A stretch of 31,102 nucleotides of DNA from T3Sed10-241 sp036796255 (GTDB taxonomy: Bacteria > Bacteroidota > Bacteroidia > Flavobacteriales_D > Cryomorphaceae). Below, in pieces: positions 27,201 to 31,102 of the stretch. Numbering within the stretch: the stretch's first letter is position 1; every line of letters starts with the position of its first letter. The position numbers were made by a program, and so were the translations under genes. The stretch is from the NCBI GenBank assembly GCA_036796255.1, contig DAIRDH010000041.1, forward strand, positions 1 through 31,102, given 5' to 3'. Below the pieces are notes generated by a model that did no database searches, was not told the DNA's origin, and worked only from the letters and a program-made list of their open reading frames with translations.

Positions 27201-30200
27201 AACGGGAAATCACAGTTTTCAGTATAGTGATGGCCCAGTGCCAGATCTTTGGCGCATGACTATGAATAAAGGGTTTGATCTTGCATCATCCTTTACCTGG
27301 AATACCGATGTAAATGTTTTCGGCCCATCCAATGAGCCTGATAAGTCAATAAGTATTGTCAATGGACTATTGGTTTTTAACCATCCTTCAATAGACCTTA
27401 CATTGGCTTCAGGAGGAGGAGATTTTGTTATTCCAGGAACAGCAGGACTAGAACTGAATGATGGATCTTTACTTATCTCAGGTACGGCTACAGGTCTGGT
27501 GTTGGATGGTTCGCTTGAGATCACTGGTGGAAGCTTTGACGTTGGCAATACCGCCGGCGCTAACAATTACATTGAGTATTCATCTACTGGAACAGCCAAA
27601 ATAAATATTTCAGGTGGTGCTCTAGAGGTAGGTTCACAGCTCAGGCGCGGTCTTACCAACACAGCGGGTATTCTCGACTACCGTCAAAGTGGGGGCTCGG
27701 TTAGGGTCGGTGTGTTCGATGCACCGAATACAAACCGTGGAGTATTCGAAATTACAAACAATGGCAGCCGTTTCGATCATACAGGTGGCACCCTTACACT
27801 CGTCAGAGGGGTAAATAGCCTCGCAACACCATCGCTTCTATTGTTGCCTACGAACAGCACCGTTTCCGGAAATGCCGAGATCATTGTTGGTGATGCCACA
27901 TCACCCTCAGGTGGTCAAATTAACAACTTCGGAATTCAGTCCAGTGTCGCCATCAACAGACTTTCAATCAACAATGCCTCAGGCAATAATCCAGCCGCCA
28001 GAGTTCAGGTGGAAAATTTGGTAATTAATGACTTCTTGTCTATCGACAATGGCGCGAGCTTATCTTGTGGCTCAAGAAACCTCACGCTCAACGGTGATGT
28101 TACCAACAATGGATTGCTTAGCAGTGCATCTGGCACAGTGATTTTAAATCACTCAGCCTCAGGAATTGTGGACGGATCAGGTTTATATGATTTATTCAAC
28201 CTGACCCGTCAGGGTGGTGCTTCTGGCGTGACCGATGTGAATGTAAACCTTGTAGTAAACAATGATTTCACCAACGATGAAGGTACCATGGCATTTGGTC
28301 CTAATAAGATCGAAGTGAGGAATGATGTTTTCACAGATGGAGTACTGAACTTCGATGCAGGCAGTGAAGGCTTTATTTTTAACGGATCAAACAGTCAAAA
28401 GCTCGATCAAACCAATTCCGGCTCTTCCGTCATTGACGTTGTTACTATCAACAATATTAGTGGTGTTTCGATGACTACTGGTCAAAATTATGAGTTTGTC
28501 ATAAACGAAAATTTGAGAATGATTCGCGGCGTTTTTGATTTGAGCGGCAATCTCCTGGAGCTTGGAGCAAATACGCTCGTATCTGAAATTAATCCCTTTG
28601 GGGAAACAAATATGATCAGCACTGGTGGGGCCTTTACCAACTTTGGAGTGCGAAAATTTGTAGGAGCCAATTCGACGGATGACGTATTTATTCCTCTGGG
28701 AATAGACAGATATATGCCAGTTCGATTGGATTTTTCAGCTCCGGGCAACTCCAGTGGAGATGCTTTGAGTAGTTATTTGATAAAACTCAATGTGCCCGAG
28801 CATCCTATCGTAATTGAAGACGCTGAGGCTCCAGACCCCGAGATTGTCGATAAGGATAATGTGCTAGGTATGTATTTCTCTTTGGATGCCGATAATATTG
28901 GAAATGGACTTCGCATGGATGCAGATTTTCAATATGATGACCAATATATGCAGGTCACTGCTCCTTATGATGAAACTGAATATTTAGGTGTGCGGGTGTA
29001 TAGTGATGCAACGAATGATTTTGTGTTCAAATTTTCCGGTCCGGATGATGTCGATGAAGCCAACAACCTCATTCGCTTCAGTTTTATTGATGTAGGTGAA
29101 GAGGCGATTGATGGGGATTACTTCGCTGGAATAGACAATGCAGTTCCTAATTTTATACCTGCCTACACAACTGCTGCCAATGGTGATGTAAACGCAGGTC
29201 TCACGACTTATTTGACTCAGGTTCCCGGGGGAGGAGCTCCATCTGGTGCACGGGTTAATGTAGTCTCCGATCACGTACTTAGATTCAATGTTAATGGCAT
29301 CAACCTTTACCGTATTGATATAGCCGATGGTGCAACGGTTGAAATCGATGAGACCAGCTTTCACCGCCTGGGTATTGTTACTGGGACTGGTACAATCAAA
29401 TTAAACCGGACTGGTAATTTGCCTTCGGGGTTGTATAACGATTTCTTCACCTGTACTGGTGGTAAATTGAATTATGAAGCTGTTGCAGGTGACAACTACG
29501 AAGTGCTCGCCAACTTACCGCTTGTGAGGAAAGTAGACTTTACAGGCGCTGGAACGCTGAGGGTTGCCAACAATGATGTTTTCGTTTGTGAGAACCTCAC
29601 TGTCAATGGACCTGCTCTGCAGGCCTCAAATGCTTCAACATTGACCGTTGCTGATACTTTGGTTATAGAATCAGGAGCATTTAATGCTGCTCAAGGCCAG
29701 ATTGTTGTGAAAGGTGATTTTGTCATGTCAGGCCTGTCAACCTATACCTCTGGAAATTTCGGCTCTACAAAGGTAGAGGGAGATCTTATCCTGGGGGGTA
29801 GTTCATTCGACTTTGGAACTTTTAGCCGCCGCACCCGTGTGAGTGGCAACATCATTAAAACTTCTGGTACTTTGCTGGGAGGCACTGCTGGTGCTGCCCT
29901 TGTTTTTGATGGCACATCTCCTCAATTCATTCAAGGAATATTTCAAGGACCGTCAAATCGTATCCGTAATATTGAAATCAACAACCCCAATGGCGTAACG
30001 CTATACAGCAATGTGGAAATTCTGGACTCTTTGAGGTTGACTTCTGGAAATTTCAATACAGGTATAGACAGCATGCTTGTATTGCAAAATGATGGTGTGG
30101 ATGTGGTTCCTGACGGTGGATCACCTGCCTCTTTTGTAAATGGACCATTGCAATGGGCGCTCGGGACGGCCAATGAGAGGATTTTCCCACTTGGAAAGAA

Positions 30201-31102
30201 TGCGCGCTACAGACCCTTGCGATTGAATAGCCGCAGCGCTGCTAACACATGGACAGCCGAATATTATGATACACTTGCCATCGTACAGCCGACAGTATTG
30301 AGCATGGCCCCTTATGATCCTATCCTCATTAAAACCATTAGCGTTCAGGAACATTGGAGGGTGAATACGGTAAATGCCGGAACAAATGCACGTGTTGGAC
30401 TATCCTGGGGAGAAAATTCCGCTGTGGCTCCCGCATCAGGTGATTTTAATAAACTCGTCGTATTGGGTTACAATACCACCACTGACGTGTGGGATTCATA
30501 TGGGGGTCAAAATCATGGATTCAATGCAGGAATTAACACAGGAAATTTCAGCGCCACTTCGAATGCCAGCTTCTCTGAGAAATTCTTTACCCTCGGATCA
30601 TCCGATGCCATCAACCCCCTCCCCGTAACCTGGCTCTATTTCGAAGGAGAAACTGACGGTGAGAACCACACGCTTTCATGGGCCACTGCAAGTGAGATCA
30701 ACAACGACTACTTCGAACTGGAGCGCTCCATTGATGGAAGGGTGTTCGCACCTATTGCACAAATAGCAGGAGCTGGCAACAGCACTACTACTTTGCACTA
30801 CTCCTATGTGGACAGGCTTGCACCAACAGGCCGTGTGTATTACCGCCTCCGTCAGGTCGATTTCAATGGCAAGTTCGAATTTGCCAACGAAGTCGTGACG
30901 CTGGAGCGCAGTGTTGCACATGCCGATAGACTGGACTTCCTGATTTATCCCAACCCAAGCAATATGGGTAGTGTGCGCTTGCAGGTTTCAGATTTCGAAG
31001 CTGAGATGGTGATCATTTCTATTGCCGACCTGAGTGGCAAAGTGCTGAGCCGCAAAGCGGTGTGGATTGATGAGCAGGGTATTTCGGACTACATACCTTG
31101 CA
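21265..31102 (+). CDS. Giant T9SS-type surface protein with two LamG-like domains, 3' end cut by window edge
   Basis: An open frame of 3279 codons that runs off the right edge. The signal peptide MVEFIKNTRQYLKAILVAVI...VFGQ opens it. The first LamG-like lectin domain is at about residues 50-280 (LLLWLDGSS, WPDKSGNGHDF, GDIAEIIVWEGALS, WTKYGVS). Long stretches of short Gly/Asn-rich strands follow, typical of beta-helical adhesins. A proline run (about 1680) leads to a second LamG-like domain (about 1690-1925; AVLWLDADD, FDGIDDFLGI, YLAHKWGLTATLPNGHPF). Three modules carry FPIG/IPLG/FPLG motifs (about 1250, 2475 and 2970). Near the end come NPLPVTWLYFEGE (about 3117) and YPNPSN (about 3227) of a T9SS sorting domain, so only about 20-30 residues seem missing. 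It was read frame by frame without a stop in the lines I checked. It is likely an adhesin; its ligand is unknown. Confidence 0.9.
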   Translation, partial: MVEFIKNTRQYLKAILVAVIFVSAAQVVFGQFGPMGFGNATGAESPIGYEQPKLLLWLDGSSVTVSNGQNVTTWPDKSGNGHDFIADAAWAPIFRSSGGPGNTPYVEFGRADNRMYCENFPMSSEGYTIYFVIRTNDSKYGIFNYGSSTNPQELVIYNDDANGFIRQQVGAQLRTTAIGDISNNTWLYGGLVHDIGSFLWEYNRSNEAGAENNSTFAQNETFSPTGTAVIGNIQQTLNGGFLAADALDGDIAEIIVWEGALSRPHTRLMRTYLWTKYGVSNWTTGGGWDKFRNFAAGSGGKYYEPIAVGRDNGTPNPGEHCESRLKGLVLRVNPGQWTQSRTYTVAGHVGETNSSVVTDLPAGVQARWSRTWEINGNDATGQQFRVGFDFGEGIAGGQIPQVVENFVLLRRTGTSGTFAVTPASEIISKAIVDDEVVFTIQRSNLNTNNRFYTIGTTNATISSLTGSVLRTWYAYQNGNWDDPLIWTLDGSAAPSYVNPNNAIPASGDNIVIGSGRDVLVNISGISQGNLQLSGTLDVGTQPSPSFAAIAGNGTIRCAGNGTASNFPTGNTTAFADPNNGGRVEFYESPANVNNITQSTDLLVNRMEINFTSATRQLILASTNVVSNASNDLTHNGRLEITRGTLVINDSQTSASRNINSFGDVFVASQGNIRVNAANLVSGRVHRWNVEGNIFNEGDIRLTQRTAPNYGSADLQGRVALRFINDDSNQNLTTNGNFNVWRLVVDKGLDKTYKVEISANAASRFNVYGECTDGGANSDFESESQNSNAVAIINGTCHIRENVFLPLQVGNGGNYNINSTAALWVDGGTAAKGAPLVGPGNSQAIVVYGELIVTAGALHADTRSGVTLRGNGLLRIDGGTVYANQIRTSIFGSTNIGGYIQNGGEVYIDGSKAGDTETSYYVLSLSYPGNVFQMSGGDMYITGANSRGLIWINSDPSQTSVSGGTVHVDVSTTNNDYTITSRAPLWNLNITRSATSGTNRPVVTKGGSFTDTEGTTTLPDLPLYINGNLSISGANSPTLQMGPSSAAPMDLFINGGMSISTSGIYNHFENTTHFLGNTNSFINIVGAVKTFHNVVIDKAVDTRFAEIQTTSASPAMDILGSLFVEKGFLENNNRQIIVRGDVTNRSRVGSASSTGDLMLQGTSGVQQIISQEAIFHGLRINNPDGVRLVNDGITVKRRLLFSSGHLFIGDHKLRMETTLAPFTSAGAARHVVCSGNPGAGGVEVLFHSGTQNTLFPIGVNDGATTKYTPATIVINGAFVDSGFVQIAPVDTLLPTVDISAGGSYLNYYWRLTHSEFDNLPMVSHRFDYAGSDVVGSAGDLSAGRVLSEFPFDREFDDSPAPSTGHVNATQIFYNGPDVAQNSLGNGTTLVNANYSAGDEDRFIGKPLVFYSRDDSPLADWTDPQSWNELSDFLPGTPGPYQLHSSALPTANTVSPGPGSVVYIGFDVDSPDRKPHSYAAPSAGIEAAEVRFTPLQDPSGNRLPRFNGPTAADITIRRPTLRLSSSAQIAEVVQISGEGTILLQGDVNLSLVDISRFLSEDSSIVMIETGNNPLILNNLPSDMPNLFVTSINNGSGNNIAQIATDINVRGNFELAGNAKLRLNAGSNGNISVAGDFIADQYQAITVGAHVSFPQNGPPKTLRVLGDLKLLGQSARIDILGTSTTPPPPVPWTPASLTDAVLWLDADDDTKITTSLDKVTQWQNSMAGPFAAVQSDDTKRPTYQASGLNGKSTIRFDGIDDFLGIAHNSVFNIAAGEDFELFTVTVPLQKNSRAIYSKGGVHSTDLALYYWSNSYRIRLNGASFDNGTGTGSNQNPNIGWARRQGASGIVWNSSGGTASISGVSGALVSNTKDVCIGALDEGIERFFDGDIAEVIFIKRALSTDERQRLEGYLAHKWGLTATLPNGHPFKSTPPASNEDDTKSHSLEVWGNIEQDINGPALADGMNLYLPTTFRRVDLFLRGTGNHSFQYSDGPVPDLWRMTMNKGFDLASSFTWNTDVNVFGPSNEPDKSISIVNGLLVFNHPSIDLTLASGGGDFVIPGTAGLELNDGSLLISGTATGLVLDGSLEITGGSFDVGNTAGANNYIEYSSTGTAKINISGGALEVGSQLRRGLTNTAGILDYRQSGGSVRVGVFDAPNTNRGVFEITNNGSRFDHTGGTLTLVRGVNSLATPSLLLLPTNSTVSGNAEIIVGDATSPSGGQINNFGIQSSVAINRLSINNASGNNPAARVQVENLVINDFLSIDNGASLSCGSRNLTLNGDVTNNGLLSSASGTVILNHSASGIVDGSGLYDLFNLTRQGGASGVTDVNVNLVVNNDFTNDEGTMAFGPNKIEVRNDVFTDGVLNFDAGSEGFIFNGSNSQKLDQTNSGSSVIDVVTINNISGVSMTTGQNYEFVINENLRMIRGVFDLSGNLLELGANTLVSEINPFGETNMISTGGAFTNFGVRKFVGANSTDDVFIPLGIDRYMPVRLDFSAPGNSSGDALSSYLIKLNVPEHPIVIEDAEAPDPEIVDKDNVLGMYFSLDADNIGNGLRMDADFQYDDQYMQVTAPYDETEYLGVRVYSDATNDFVFKFSGPDDVDEANNLIRFSFIDVGEEAIDGDYFAGIDNAVPNFIPAYTTAANGDVNAGLTTYLTQVPGGGAPSGARVNVVSDHVLRFNVNGINLYRIDIADGATVEIDETSFHRLGIVTGTGTIKLNRTGNLPSGLYNDFFTCTGGKLNYEAVAGDNYEVLANLPLVRKVDFTGAGTLRVANNDVFVCENLTVNGPALQASNASTLTVADTLVIESGAFNAAQGQIVVKGDFVMSGLSTYTSGNFGSTKVEGDLILGGSSFDFGTFSRRTRVSGNIIKTSGTLLGGTAGAALVFDGTSPQFIQGIFQGPSNRIRNIEINNPNGVTLYSNVEILDSLRLTSGNFNTGIDSMLVLQNDGVDVVPDGGSPASFVNGPLQWALGTANERIFPLGKNARYRPLRLNSRSAANTWTAEYYDTLAIVQPTVLSMAPYDPILIKTISVQEHWRVNTVNAGTNARVGLSWGENSAVAPASGDFNKLVVLGYNTTTDVWDSYGGQNHGFNAGINTGNFSATSNASFSEKFFTLGSSDAINPLPVTWLYFEGETDGENHTLSWATASEINNDYFELERSIDGRVFAPIAQIAGAGNSTTTLHYSYVDRLAPTGRVYYRLRQVDFNGKFEFANEVVTLERSVAHADRLDFLIYPNPSNMGSVRLQVSDFEAEMVIISIADLSGKVLSRKAVWIDEQGISDYIPC

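Overview
The window comes from a Bacteroidota genome, probably Flavobacteriales-like. The evidence is five genes for secreted proteins with type IX secretion (T9SS) C-terminal features, several promoters of the Bacteroidota form TAnnTTTG (some with an upstream TTG), a DUF4197 lipoprotein and a CtlX-type hydrolase. I see no rRNA, tRNA, CRISPR array, transposase or phage gene.

Layout. (1) 1-1870, plus strand: a histidine ammonia-lyase gene (hutH) cut by the left edge, overlapped by a gene for a small four-helix membrane protein. (2) 1908-2639, minus: a DUF4197 lipoprotein. (3) 2879-12323, minus: an array of four paralogous secreted proteins, called A, B, C and D from left to right. They hold 11 copies of a ~155-165 aa cysteine-flanked repeat plus T9SS sorting domains. 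Each gene has its own terminator. Three of the four (A, B, D) share a promoter with fixed spacing and an extra upstream TTTTCGA box. (4) 13070-14496, minus: two translationally coupled, related exported proteins (DUF4412/GLPGLI-like). (5) 14911-18559, plus: a tight cluster of an arginine-deiminase-like hydrolase, CtlX (citrulline utilisation hydrolase) and arginyl-tRNA synthetase. (6) 18613-20883, plus: ffh (SRP GTPase) and folD. (7) 21265 to the right edge, plus: one open frame of at least 3279 codons for a giant cell-surface protein, cut shortly before its T9SS signal ends. It has two LamG-like lectin domains and three copies of a beta-strand-rich module.

How it fits together. The housekeeping block (argS, ffh, folD) and the amino-acid catabolism genes (hutH, arginine/citrulline hydrolases) sit between two surface-protein loci. 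The paralogue array and the giant protein would both be exported by Sec and then T9SS, and are likely adhesive or matrix proteins. The most novel-looking parts are the paralogue array, with covarying cysteine pairs and a swapped N-terminal module, and its three-element promoter, which suggests co-regulation of physically separate transcription units.
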